Assembly (NCBI RefSeq): GCF_000385375.1
Contig: NZ_ARVV01000001.1
Span: forward strand, 434,001 to 498,000
Reading direction: 5' to 3'
Origin: Methyloversatilis discipulorum
Lineage (GTDB): Bacteria > Pseudomonadota > Gammaproteobacteria > Burkholderiales > Rhodocyclaceae
Length of the DNA: 64,000 nt
Shown here: one piece after another, positions 55,942 to 64,000 of the stretch
Layout: the number at the start of each line of letters is the position of its first letter
How positions within the stretch are numbered: position 1 is the first letter of the stretch
The notes under the pieces: model-generated
What the model was told of the DNA's origin: nothing
Database searches by the model: none
What the model saw: the letters and a program-made list of their open reading frames with translations, nothing else
Program-made: the position numbers and the translations under genes

Positions 55942-56772
55942 ATGATGCTGATACCGGACTTCTTCCCCAGCCTCGACTTCGTCCTCGCCTGTCTCGTGCT
56001 CGGTGCCGTTGCCGGCTTCTTCGCCGGCATGCTGGGCATCGGCGGCGGCACGCTGCTGGTGCCGATACTGGTGATGCTGTTCGAACAGCAGCAGGTGACG
56101 CCGGACCACATCCTGCATCTGGCGCTGGGCACCTCGATGGCGGCCATTGTCGTGTCCGCCTTCGTCAGCCTGCGCACCCATCACGCACACGGCGCCGTCG
56201 ACTGGCCGGTAGTCCGGCTGATGACGGTGGGCGTGCTGCTCGGTACCGCGCTCGGCACCTTCATCGCGCGTCTCGTTTCTACGCAGACGCTGTCGGTGTT
56301 CTTTGCGGTATTCATCGCCTACATCGCGATCAACATGCTGGTCGGACTGAAGCCCAAGCCGTCGCGTCAGCTGCCGGGGCCGGCCGGCCTCATTGCGGTA
56401 GGGGGCGGCATCGGTACCATTTCCGCGCTGGTGGCGGTCGGCGGCGGTGCGATGACGGTGCCCTTCCTGACCTGGTGCAACCGCGACATCCGCAACGCCA
56501 TCGGCACCTCTGCCGCGCTGGGCCTGCCGATCGCGCTCGGCGGCACGGTCGGCTACGTCGTCAATGGCTGGGGTGTGCAAGGCATGCCGGCTCAGGTGCT
56601 GGGCTATGTGCACCTGCCGGCGCTGGCCGCCATCCTATGCACCAGCGTGTTCACCACGCCCTGGGGTGCGCGCGCCGCTCACCGTCTGCCGGCCACCTTG
56701 CTCAAGCGCGTGTTCGCGACGCTGCTGGTCGTGCTGTGCGCGCGCATGCTGTGGAAGCTGTGGGCGGCCTGA
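55942..56772 (+). CDS. TSUP-family (TauE/SafE) anion exporter
   Basis: This is a 276-residue membrane protein with the two TauE/SafE halves: GFFAGMLGIGGGTLLVPIL near residue 30 and ISALVAVGGGAMTVPFL near 155. About eight hydrophobic helices are present. The family exports sulfite, sulfoacetate or other organosulfur and carboxylate anions. Two Met codons lie at 55942 and 55945; a TTG upstream is not used. It lies just after the terminator of the oxalate-type unit, in the same direction, but its substrate is unknown. Confidence 0.87.
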   Translation: MMLIPDFFPSLDFVLACLVLGAVAGFFAGMLGIGGGTLLVPILVMLFEQQQVTPDHILHLALGTSMAAIVVSAFVSLRTHHAHGAVDWPVVRLMTVGVLLGTALGTFIARLVSTQTLSVFFAVFIAYIAINMLVGLKPKPSRQLPGPAGLIAVGGGIGTISALVAVGGGAMTVPFLTWCNRDIRNAIGTSAALGLPIALGGTVGYVVNGWGVQGMPAQVLGYVHLPALAAILCTSVFTTPWGARAAHRLPATLLKRVFATLLVVLCARMLWKLWAA

Positions 56773-56781
56773 GCCGCCGCT

Positions 56782-57297
56782 TCACGGACGGTGCCGTGCC
56801 GCGGTCAGCCGTTCGACCGCAGTCTGCTGATCGCCTGCGCGCGCCTCCGCGCTCATCGCGGTAAAGCTCACCGTCAGTTCGCCGACGCGCAGCATGCCCT
56901 GGCGCAGCCGGGTATAGGGTTCCGGCGTGATGCTGCCGCCGGCGTCGAAATAGAAGCCGGTCGCCGTCTCCTGCAGCGGCGCCGCCGCCGCGCCGACCGT
57001 TTCGGCGGTGCGGCGGACGCGGGCGCGGATTTCGTCCGGCGTGGCCGGTGGTTTGCGGTCGGCGGCCTTCCACACCGCGGTCACCACCCACTGCGCCTGA
57101 CCGTCCGGCGCGGCGACGGTCACCGTCGGCGGCATGCGCGCGTCGTGCCGGCTGATGTCCACCGCCCAGTCCTCGGGCACGTCGAATTCCAGCGTGCCGG
57201 CCTCGGCACAGGGCACGGTGATGATGCGGTCAGCCGCCTCGGCACAGGTGCCGGCCACCATCATTGCAAGGCCGAAGGCGAACAGGCGCAGCTGCAT
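56782..57297 (-). CDS. Exported hypothetical protein
   Basis: This is a 171-residue protein with a signal peptide ending AEA-A. It has a beta-rich body with ITVPCAEAGTLEFDVPEDW at the N-terminus and one mid-chain FYFDAGGSITPEPYTRLRQG segment. The C-terminus is Arg-rich. It is not a family I recognise. It lies 10 bases after mgtE in the same direction and may be co-transcribed. It is convergent with the TSUP gene, with only 9 bases between the stop codons. Confidence 0.7.
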   Translation of the reverse strand: MQLRLFAFGLAMMVAGTCAEAADRIITVPCAEAGTLEFDVPEDWAVDISRHDARMPPTVTVAAPDGQAQWVVTAVWKAADRKPPATPDEIRARVRRTAETVGAAAAPLQETATGFYFDAGGSITPEPYTRLRQGMLRVGELTVSFTAMSAEARAGDQQTAVERLTAARHRP

Positions 57298-57307
57298 GGC
57301 AGGTCCT

Positions 57308-58876
57308 TCAGATCAGGAACAGGGTGGCCAGCCCGAGGAAGATGAAGAAGCCGCCGGAATCGGTCACCGCGGTGATCAGCACCGAAGAGCCCACCGCCGG
57401 GTCGCGCCCGTAGCGCGCCAGCAGCATCGGTACCGATACACCGACAAAGGCGGCGAGCAGAAGGTTCAGCGTCATCGCGCCGGTCATCACCATGCCCAGC
57501 GCCCACGAATCGTACAGCCACCAGGCGAGCAGGCCCAGCAGACCGCCCCAGACGATGCCGTTGATCAGCGACACGCCCATCTCCTTGCGATAGAGCCGGC
57601 GCGCCGCCTCCGGCTGCAGCTGACCGAGAGCGATCGCGCGCACGATCATCGTGATGGTCTGGTTGCCCGAATTGCCGCCGATGCCGGCGACGATGGGCAT
57701 CAGCGCGGCCAGCGCCACCAGCTTCTCGATCGAGCCTTCGAAAGCGCCGATCACGCGCGAGGCGAAGAAGGCCGTGACCAGATTGATCGCGAGCCAGGCC
57801 CAACGGTTCTTCACCGAATCCATGATGGGCGCGAAGATGTCCTCCTCCTCGCGCAGACCGGCGTGCGCCAGCAGCTCCTCTTCCGACTGCTCGCGGATGA
57901 AGTCCATCACCTCGTTCACGGTGAGCCGGCCGATCAGCTGATCGTGGTGATCGACCACCGGCGCCGACACCAGGTCGTAGCGCTCGAAAGCCTGGGCGGC
58001 CGATTCGGCGCTGTCCGAGGCGCGCAGCACGAGCGGATGGTCGTGCATCACGCTGGCCACATCGACGTCGACGTCGTTCACCAGCAGCGTGTTCAGCGAC
58101 AGCGAGCCGCGCAGCTTGTCGTCGCGGTCGATGACGAAGATCTGGTCGGTGTGGTCCGGCAGTTCGTCGAACAGGCGCAGGTAGCGCAGCACGACTTCCA
58201 GTGTCACGTCCTCGCGCACCGTGACCATGTCGAAATCCATCAGCGCGCCGACCGAATCCTCCGGGTAGGACATCGCCGCTCGCAGCTGTTCGCGCTCCTC
58301 GTGGTCGAGCGAGCTGAACACGTCCTGCATGACCTCGGTCGGGAGGTCGGGCGCGAGGTCGGCCAGTTCGTCGGCGTCGAGCTGTTCGACCGCGGCGACC
58401 AGCTCCTTCGGCTCCATCGCATCGATCAGCGTCTCGCGGACCGCGTCCGACACTTCGAGCAGGATTTCGCCGTCGCGCTCGGCGCGCACCAGGTCCCACA
58501 CCAGCAGGCGGTCGTCCGGCGGCAGCGCTTCCAGTATGTAGGCGATGTCGGCCGGGTGCATCGCGTCGAGCTTCTTGGTCAGCTCGTTGTGATGCTGCTT
58601 GGCCACCAGCGTCTCGACCAGCTCGTGACGCGGCATCTCCTGCCGGTGCACCAGGCTTTCGACCCGCTTCTGACGGTCGAGCAGCGTCCTCACCTCTTGC
58701 AGGCGCTCTTGCATCGCGTCGTGGTGAAGGATTTCGTCGGCGTCGGCCACGTGCAGCACATCCGGGTCGGGCCTGCCGGGCGGCGGGCTGGCAGGCGATT
58801 GTAGCCGCCCCCGCTTACCGGCCCGAGGCTTTTTGCCGCGATGCGACAGCGGCTGCGCGCTTTCAACGATAATCAC
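57308..58876 (-). CDS. mgtE: MgtE-family magnesium transporter
   Basis: This is a 522-residue MgtE. The N-terminal helical domain (about 55-200) has HPADIAYILEALPPDDR. CBS domains (about 200-330) have VSAPVVDHHDQLIGRL. The membrane domain has five helices and the family signature PIVAGIGGNSGNQTITMIVRA near 395. It is a Mg2+ channel gated by cytosolic Mg2+ through the N and CBS domains. The GTG at 58876 gives the full frame; a later ATG at 58714 would remove a basic N-terminal extension and may be the true start. It is divergent from the RNase II-like gene. Confidence 0.92.
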   Translation of the reverse strand: MIIVESAQPLSHRGKKPRAGKRGRLQSPASPPPGRPDPDVLHVADADEILHHDAMQERLQEVRTLLDRQKRVESLVHRQEMPRHELVETLVAKQHHNELTKKLDAMHPADIAYILEALPPDDRLLVWDLVRAERDGEILLEVSDAVRETLIDAMEPKELVAAVEQLDADELADLAPDLPTEVMQDVFSSLDHEEREQLRAAMSYPEDSVGALMDFDMVTVREDVTLEVVLRYLRLFDELPDHTDQIFVIDRDDKLRGSLSLNTLLVNDVDVDVASVMHDHPLVLRASDSAESAAQAFERYDLVSAPVVDHHDQLIGRLTVNEVMDFIREQSEEELLAHAGLREEEDIFAPIMDSVKNRWAWLAINLVTAFFASRVIGAFEGSIEKLVALAALMPIVAGIGGNSGNQTITMIVRAIALGQLQPEAARRLYRKEMGVSLINGIVWGGLLGLLAWWLYDSWALGMVMTGAMTLNLLLAAFVGVSVPMLLARYGRDPAVGSSVLITAVTDSGGFFIFLGLATLFLI

Positions 58877-58902
58877 GGGCCGTATCCCTGCCGACCCGTT
58901 TC

Positions 58903-60918
58903 ATGAATGTTCTTTTCGAAGAGGACGGCCACTTCCGCGCCGGCTCCGTGATGACCGACAGCGTGTCCTCGCTGCAGGTCGAACTGCCGAGCGGCAAGCG
59001 CTCAAAGGTGAAGGCGGCCAATGTGCTGCTGCGTTTCGCCAGCCCCGAGCCGTCCGCGCTGCTGGCGGCCGCCGAAACGCAGGCGGGCGATCTCGACGCG
59101 CCCTTTCTGTGGGAAGTGTGTGGCGACGACGAATTCGCCTTCGAGGAACTGGCCCGCGAATACCACGGCGCGGCACCGGACGCCGTGCAATCCACCGCCA
59201 TCCTGCTGTGCCTGCACGCCGCCCCGATCTACTTCCATCGCAAGGGCCGCGGTCGCTTCCGCAAGGCGCCACCGGACATCCTGAAGGCCGCGCTCGCCGG
59301 CCTGGAAAAGAAGCGGCTGCAGCAGGAGCAGATCGAGCACTGGAGCGCCGAACTGCAGGCCGGGCGCACGCCGCCGGAGATTGCCGCCTGCGCGACGCAG
59401 ATCCTGTACAAGCCGGACCGCAACCGCCTCGAAACCAAGGCGGTCGAAGCTGCCGCCGCGGCCGCCGGCCTGTCTGTGGTGGCGCTGATGGCGAAGGCCG
59501 GTGCCTTCGCCTCCAGCCACGACTATCACCTCGGCCGCTTCCTGTTCGAGTATTTCCCGAAGGGCACCGACTTCCCGACGCACGAAGTGCCGCCGGCCGG
59601 CGAACTGCCGGACGCCGGCGTGCGTGCCTTCTCGATCGACGACGCCACCACCACCGAAATCGACGATGCGTTCTCGGTGCGCCCGAAAGAGGGCGGCGGC
59701 TGGCGTATCGGCATCCACATCGCCGCGCCGTCGCTGGCGATTCAGCCCGGCAGTGCGCTGGCCGACATCGCGCGCAGCCGGCTGTCCACCGTCTATTTCC
59801 CCGGCCGCAAGATCACCATGCTGCCGGACGAGGCGGTCGACGCCTACACCCTGGCCGCCGGGCGCGACTGCCCGGCGCTGTCGCTCTACCTCGACGTCGA
59901 GAGCGACCTGCGCATCACCGCGAAGGAGACGCGCATCGACCGCGTCGCCGTCGTTGCCAACCTGCGTCATCACGAGATCGAGCCGCTGTTCAACGACGAC
60001 ACGCTGACAGCCGGCGAGCTGCCGGACTTCGAGTGGCGCGACGAACTGCTGCTGCTGTGGCGTCTGGCCGAAGTGCTCGAAGCCGGTCGCGGCAAGCCGT
60101 CGGCCAACGGCGGCCAGATGGATTTCAACTTCTACGTCGATTGGGAACAGACGACCGAGGACGGCGAGGGCCGCGTCGACATCCTGCGCCGTGCGCGCGG
60201 CAGCCCGCTGGACAAGCTGGTGGCCGAACTGATGATCGTCGCCAACAACACCTGGGGCGCCGACCTGCGCGACGCCGGCATTCCGGCGCTGTACCGCGCC
60301 CAGGGCGCCGGCAAGGTACGCATGACCACGGTGGCCGCACCGCACGAAGGTCTGGGCGTCGACTGCTACGCCTGGTCCACCTCGCCGCTGCGCCGCTACG
60401 TCGACCTGGTGAATCAGTGGCAGATGATCACGCTGCTGCGCGGCGAGCCGCCGGTGTTCCCGCCGAAGTCGGAAGCGCTGCTGTCGGCGCTGCGCGACTT
60501 CGAACTGGTCTATGCCGCCTACGCCGACTTCCAGCGTGCGATGGAGCGCTACTGGTGCCTGCGCTGGCTGCGCCAGCGGGCGGCGGCCGGCGACAGCTCG
60601 CCGCTGTCGGCCATCGTGCTGCGCGAGTCACTCATCCGTCTCGAGCAGATTCCGCTGGTACTGCGCTGCCCCAGCCTGCCGGCGCGCGATCCGCGTTCGC
60701 GGGTCGAGGTCGAGGTGGAGCACATCCATCTGCTCGACAACGACGCGCGCGCTCGCTGGGTCGGCGATCTGGCGGCGCTGACCGGCGCCGCCGCGGTGTC
60801 GGAGGAAGAGCTGGCGGAGGAAATCGCCGAAGCCGAGCTGCCGCCGGAGACGCCGCCCGCCGAAGCACCGGTGCCCGAACTGCCGGTGACCCCGCCGGAG
60901 AGCGGCGAGGCGGACTGA
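58903..60918 (+). CDS. RNase II-family exoribonuclease (RNB domain)
   Basis: This is a 671-residue RNB-domain protein. The catalytic aspartates are in SIDDATTTEIDDAFSV near residue 250, and a second motif YAWSTSPLRRYVDLVNQWQ near 490 carries the RNB Arg. The C-terminal region has an acidic, Pro-rich tail. It should degrade RNA 3' to 5'. It is shorter than RNase R, and I see no clear S1 domain at the C-terminus; the early part may hold a modified cold-shock domain. Related to RNase II, but not certain to be orthologous. A terminator follows. Confidence 0.9.
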   Translation: MNVLFEEDGHFRAGSVMTDSVSSLQVELPSGKRSKVKAANVLLRFASPEPSALLAAAETQAGDLDAPFLWEVCGDDEFAFEELAREYHGAAPDAVQSTAILLCLHAAPIYFHRKGRGRFRKAPPDILKAALAGLEKKRLQQEQIEHWSAELQAGRTPPEIAACATQILYKPDRNRLETKAVEAAAAAAGLSVVALMAKAGAFASSHDYHLGRFLFEYFPKGTDFPTHEVPPAGELPDAGVRAFSIDDATTTEIDDAFSVRPKEGGGWRIGIHIAAPSLAIQPGSALADIARSRLSTVYFPGRKITMLPDEAVDAYTLAAGRDCPALSLYLDVESDLRITAKETRIDRVAVVANLRHHEIEPLFNDDTLTAGELPDFEWRDELLLLWRLAEVLEAGRGKPSANGGQMDFNFYVDWEQTTEDGEGRVDILRRARGSPLDKLVAELMIVANNTWGADLRDAGIPALYRAQGAGKVRMTTVAAPHEGLGVDCYAWSTSPLRRYVDLVNQWQMITLLRGEPPVFPPKSEALLSALRDFELVYAAYADFQRAMERYWCLRWLRQRAAAGDSSPLSAIVLRESLIRLEQIPLVLRCPSLPARDPRSRVEVEVEHIHLLDNDARARWVGDLAALTGAAAVSEEELAEEIAEAELPPETPPAEAPVPELPVTPPESGEAD

Positions 60919-60934
60919 AGGTAGGCGCAGAAAA

Positions 60935-60964
60935 CGAAAAAGCCGGCGCGAGCCGGCTTTTTCG
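60935..60964. terminator. Bidirectional rho-independent terminator
   Basis: A 13-bp stem, CGAAAAAGCCGGC / GCCGGCTTTTTCG, with a GCGA tetraloop lies between the convergent RNase II-like and PEP-CTERM genes. The A-tract and T-tract on both sides let it work in either direction. Confidence 0.93.
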
Positions 60965-60980
60965 TGGGTGAGCGCTTGGG

Positions 60981-61643
60981 TCAGCGCGCCATGCGGCGGC
61001 GGGCAGCCAGCGAGATCAGACCGAGGCCGGCCAGCATCAGCGTATAGGTTTCGGGTTCCGGCACCGGGGCTGCAACAAAGCCTACTTCCAGTCTGCCCTG
61101 ACCGACGCTGGACACCACGGCATTCGCGCTGGCACTGAGCGTCAGTGTCAGGCCGGACACCACCAGCGACGAGAAGCTGCCGAGCGGTGCGCTGCCTCCC
61201 AGGCTGTAGTAGCCGCTGCGCGCCTGCGGGCCGCCGAGCTGTTCGGTACGGTCGAGAAGTTCGTAGAAGGGCAGCACCGGGCTGCCGTCGATGGCCATGG
61301 CGCCGGCCAGCCACGCGCCGCTCTCGCCATTGCCGATCTCGGTGTAGCCCAGGTTGCCGATGAAGCCGCTGAGGTCACCGCTCAACGTGTACCCGCTGTT
61401 GGCCGTGACGGTGAAGCTGGGCAGCGCGAACTCGATGGTGGCGTCGTTGGCGACCAGTGAAGTCGACAGTGTCCAGCCGAAGCCCAGACTTCCGCCGCTG
61501 CCGCCCGAGTTGAAGGAAATGCCGCCCAGTACCGTCGAGTTGTCGAAGGTGACCGAGTACTCGGTGAAATGTACGGTTTCGAGTGCGGCGGATGCCGGCA
61601 GTGCGAAGGCGCCCAGTGCTGCGGCGAAGACAAGAGCTTTCAT
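60981..61643 (-). CDS. PEP-CTERM exported protein
   Basis: This is a 220-residue protein with a signal peptide ending ASA-A. The body is Gly/Ser/Thr-rich and beta-like (GGISFNSGGSGGSLGFGW). The C-terminal sorting signal is VPEPETYTLMLAGLGLISLAARRR followed by MAR. It is an exosortase substrate of the same class as the protein at 41.4-42.4 kb, but without Gly-Tyr repeats. The ATG at 61643 is used. The gene follows the RNase-type gene on the other strand across a shared terminator. Confidence 0.92.
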   Translation of the reverse strand: MKALVFAAALGAFALPASAALETVHFTEYSVTFDNSTVLGGISFNSGGSGGSLGFGWTLSTSLVANDATIEFALPSFTVTANSGYTLSGDLSGFIGNLGYTEIGNGESGAWLAGAMAIDGSPVLPFYELLDRTEQLGGPQARSGYYSLGGSAPLGSFSSLVVSGLTLTLSASANAVVSSVGQGRLEVGFVAAPVPEPETYTLMLAGLGLISLAARRRMAR

Positions 61644-61788
61644 TGCAATCCTCAGACGGTATCGAAAGACGTCATCGAATTGCAATAACCGTGCCGCACT
61701 GCCGTGCATGGCATCCAGCCGCCCTTTGTGCAGCGCGGCCCGCGGGTGACGACAGGCTGATGTAAGAAGGGCCGACAGTGCTGGGTGG

Positions 61789-63486
61789 TCAGCGCGGTGT
61801 GCCGACCGGCGGGTCGTAGCGGCGTCGCAGCGGCGGCGAACGCTTGCGCCAGATGCGTAGGAAGGCGCGCACCTTCTGCCGCGGCGTCAGCGTGTCATCC
61901 GACACCGCGTCGAAAAATTCCGACAGCGCGCTCGATTTCTTCAGTGTGTAGAAGGTGAGCACCAGCGTCGGAATCGCCACCACGACGACCGCCCCGATCT
62001 TGCCGAGCAGCGTGGTCGGCGGGCCGTCGAAAATGTTCATGCCGAGGAAGCCCGTGACGATGGTGCCGACCAGACCGAAGATGGTCACTACGGTCAGGCG
62101 GAGCAGCGTTTCGTTCTGGCGACGGCTGTCGTCCGCCTCCAGGTAGTTGTCCATGTCGAGTATTTCGGCGCGCAGCTCGTCGTACAGCGCGTCGTTGCCG
62201 AGGTTGCGCGTCCACATGTCGAACAGGTCCTTGGCCATCGATTGCTTAGACACCTCGCCGAACCAGTAGCGGTGGCTGAAGCGCAGAAAGATTTCCATGG
62301 TCTGGCGGATGCTGCGCTTGAAGCGGCGGCGTGAATCCGCCTCGTCGGCGTCGAGCAGGCTCACCGCTACGACCAGCCGATCCATCAGCATCAGCAGCGA
62401 CGCACGGTGGAAGTGGGCGATCAGTCCGATCAGGAAGTACTGGTGGCGGAATTCGGCCAGCAGGCCGTTCTGCGGATCGGAATAGCCGCTCAGGCCGTGC
62501 ATGCCCACCATCACCATCGACGGTCCGGTACAGATGACGCGCGTGCTCGCGTTTTCGCTGCGCCGCCCGGGCACCCAGAAGCGGTCGTAGCAGGACGTGC
62601 GTTCGAACTCCGACATCACCTCTTCCGAATAGGGCAGCGGCCGGCCGTCGTCCGGCTGCGTCGCCTGACCCAGCCGGACGAAGTCCTCGCGCGTCAGCGC
62701 GAACGGGTCGTCGAAGGACAGGAAAGTCATCTTCGGCTGGCGGTGATATTCGAGCTGGCGATAGCGGATGTCGCCGTCGGCTTCCGAGTGGTGCAGCACC
62801 ATCGGGCTGAGCAGGTACTCCCAGTGCTTGCCGATGGCCGACGCGCGGTGTTCCCACACGTGGCGCAGATAGCGTTCGCGGTCGCCGTAGTCCGACTCGG
62901 CCAGCACCTCGCCGTCGCGCCCCAGCCACTGCACGCTGCGCATGCACTGCGCGGCGCGGCTGTCGTTGCTGTCGCCATTGGTCCACTTTGCCGGGAAGGC
63001 GCGGCCGAAACGGAACAGCAGTTCCTGCACGCGCGGCAGCGGCAGGTCGTCGGCATACACCTCCAGCACCAGCAGCACCACATCGACGTCATAGAAGAAG
63101 TAGAGGTCGATGTGCTGCACCGTCAGGTCCAGCGTGCTGCCGTCCTCGCAACCGAGGCGGACGGCGGCGATGTCATGTCTTCGGAATACGCGGATCGGCG
63201 ATTCGCCATAGCCGCGCAGGGTCGCGCTGGAGCGCCCCTGGCCGTAGAGGAAGCGCTGCACATGCGGCAGGAAGGTGACGAATTCGCGGTAGTGGCGTTC
63301 GTGGAAGTCGGTCGGCGCGCCGGTGAATTCGTCGCGCTGTTCGCGCCAGGGGTTGTTCTCGGTGATCGCTGCCAGCGCTTCGGAATGCCGCTGCACCTGG
63401 TCGCCGGCGCGCATCGGCATCAGCCGCAGCGGCCACATCAGGATCTGGCGGAAATGACGGGCAACGGGTGGGGTGGATGCACTCAT
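61789..63486 (-). CDS. CorA-like membrane protein with GMN motif
   Basis: This is a 565-residue protein. Its last 110 residues have two membrane helices with the CorA-type GMN motif in TGFLGMNIFDGPP, at the exit of the first helix. The long N-terminal part (about 450 residues) is soluble, rich in charged residues, and unlike normal CorA, with WREQRDEFTGAPTDFHERHY near the start. Mg2+ or another divalent cation may be transported, but the cytosolic part suggests an extra sensor role. It is near mgtE, which has the same type of substrate. The length is well above the 320 residues of common CorA. Confidence 0.78.
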   Translation of the reverse strand: MSASTPPVARHFRQILMWPLRLMPMRAGDQVQRHSEALAAITENNPWREQRDEFTGAPTDFHERHYREFVTFLPHVQRFLYGQGRSSATLRGYGESPIRVFRRHDIAAVRLGCEDGSTLDLTVQHIDLYFFYDVDVVLLVLEVYADDLPLPRVQELLFRFGRAFPAKWTNGDSNDSRAAQCMRSVQWLGRDGEVLAESDYGDRERYLRHVWEHRASAIGKHWEYLLSPMVLHHSEADGDIRYRQLEYHRQPKMTFLSFDDPFALTREDFVRLGQATQPDDGRPLPYSEEVMSEFERTSCYDRFWVPGRRSENASTRVICTGPSMVMVGMHGLSGYSDPQNGLLAEFRHQYFLIGLIAHFHRASLLMLMDRLVVAVSLLDADEADSRRRFKRSIRQTMEIFLRFSHRYWFGEVSKQSMAKDLFDMWTRNLGNDALYDELRAEILDMDNYLEADDSRRQNETLLRLTVVTIFGLVGTIVTGFLGMNIFDGPPTTLLGKIGAVVVVAIPTLVLTFYTLKKSSALSEFFDAVSDDTLTPRQKVRAFLRIWRKRSPPLRRRYDPPVGTPR

Positions 63487-63528
63487 GACGATCGCGCCGG
63501 TTGCGGGTGGCCGAGTGTAGCGCCCCGC

Positions 63529-64000
63529 TCAGCGCAACGGGCGGCGCAGTTCGGGCGGCAGCGCGCGGCGGTCCTTCACCACGGTCAGCGTCAGTTCGGC
63601 GCGCTCGACGCGCGCGATCTCGTCGCCGCGCAGCACTTCGTTGCAGCGCATGTGCGTGGTCGAAATGAAGAAGTCGGCCCGCACCCAGTCGCGGGTGACG
63701 ATGTAGCGCTCGGCCGGCAGCCAGGCCTGTGCCTGCAGCGATTCGGCGCACACCGCTACCTGCCACGGTTCGGCCGGCGCCGGTTCGGCGTCGATGCGCG
63801 TGCGCAGCAGCGCCGCCGCCTCGCGCACGCCGTCCGACCAGTAATCGGTTTCCCAGCGGTCCGGTGCGCCGGCGAAGCCGCCGGCCAGCCGGTTGTAGTT
63901 CACGTAGTGATAGGGGGCGAGCCGCACCATGTCGTACAGCGGCACGGCGACGCCGGCCGCGCACAGCAGCGCGAAGGCGGCGGTCGTGGCCGGCCGCGCA
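63529..64000 (-). CDS. C-terminal part of a glycosyltransferase-39-like membrane protein, cut by window edge
   Basis: The frame stays open from the stop near 63529 to the last base of the window, so the true start lies beyond it; the GTG at 63945 is internal. The visible part of about 157 residues begins with a hydrophobic helix. It continues with RLAPYHYVNYNRLAGG and DRWETDYWSDGVREAA, a pattern common at the C-terminal end of ArnT/PMT-like glycosyltransferases. A beta-rich domain follows. It would act on a lipid-linked sugar at the membrane. Confidence 0.55.
   Translation of the reverse strand, partial: ARPATTAAFALLCAAGVAVPLYDMVRLAPYHYVNYNRLAGGFAGAPDRWETDYWSDGVREAAALLRTRIDAEPAPAEPWQVAVCAESLQAQAWLPAERYIVTRDWVRADFFISTTHMRCNEVLRGDEIARVERAELTLTVVKDRRALPPELRRPLR

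Noticed and set aside
53022..56613. Long minus-strand open frames opposite tctA and the KPR-family gene
   Set aside because: They are His/Arg/Gln-rich without motifs, while the plus-strand genes match known families throughout.

Overview
The window is a GC-rich, densely packed bacterial chromosome segment with no visible mobile element, tRNA, rRNA operon, CRISPR array or prophage. Several points indicate a betaproteobacterium. The lptB-rpoN-hpf-ptsN-hprK order is typical of that class, as is a 6S RNA gene directly behind zapA, a RibB protein with a degenerate RibA-like domain, and two PEP-CTERM surface proteins. An MxaD-like SRPBCC protein beside a YVTN beta-propeller gene fits a methylotrophic member of the Rhodocyclales (Methyloversatilis-like). 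That placement is inference from gene content, not a database match.

Bases 1-9.5 kb hold the end of an unknown gene, a Lon-like AAA ATPase, a MidA-type methyltransferase facing a pteridine-reductase-like SDR, and a signalling cluster. The cluster is a class III nucleotide cyclase with an FHA domain, convergent to a transmembrane Ser/Thr kinase that follows two exported CsgG/FlgT-like proteins, with a PsiF-repeat protein upstream. Bases 9.5-24.6 kb are one long minus-strand block of housekeeping genes. In order of transcription these are yqaA-like, vanZ-like, ferredoxin, hydrolase, cutA, dsbD, ribE, ribB(X), ribH, nusB, thiL, pgpA, cinA C-domain, recA, recX, lptB, rpoN, hpf, ptsN and hprK. Many neighbours overlap by 1-8 bases, which suggests translational coupling.

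Bases 24.7-41.3 kb alternate strands: ilvA with a YVTN propeller and MxaD-like protein, fau, slt, an NDUFA9-like epimerase, cca, an EamA transporter, ilvD, a glycosyltransferase, a PhnD-like binding protein coupled to a hybrid histidine kinase, and fpr. Bases 41.4-49.7 kb carry a PEP-CTERM protein, a glycosyltransferase with a CrtC/AttH-like protein, msbA, two CobC-like phosphatases around a small exported protein, cobU/cobP, a small coiled-coil protein, zapA and the 6S RNA.

Bases 50-55.8 kb form a catabolic-looking unit: an oxalate-CoA-ligase-like enzyme, a complete tripartite tricarboxylate transporter (TctC, TctB, TctA) and a ketopantoate-reductase-family protein. A palindromic operator candidate lies upstream. 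The last 8 kb hold a TSUP exporter, a small exported protein, MgtE, an RNase II-family enzyme, a second PEP-CTERM protein, a large CorA-like protein with a GMN motif, and the end of a glycosyltransferase-39-like gene cut by the window edge. Rho-independent terminators are clear at five places. The most system-like observations are the kinase/CsgG/FHA-cyclase cluster and the oxalate-ligase/TTT unit.
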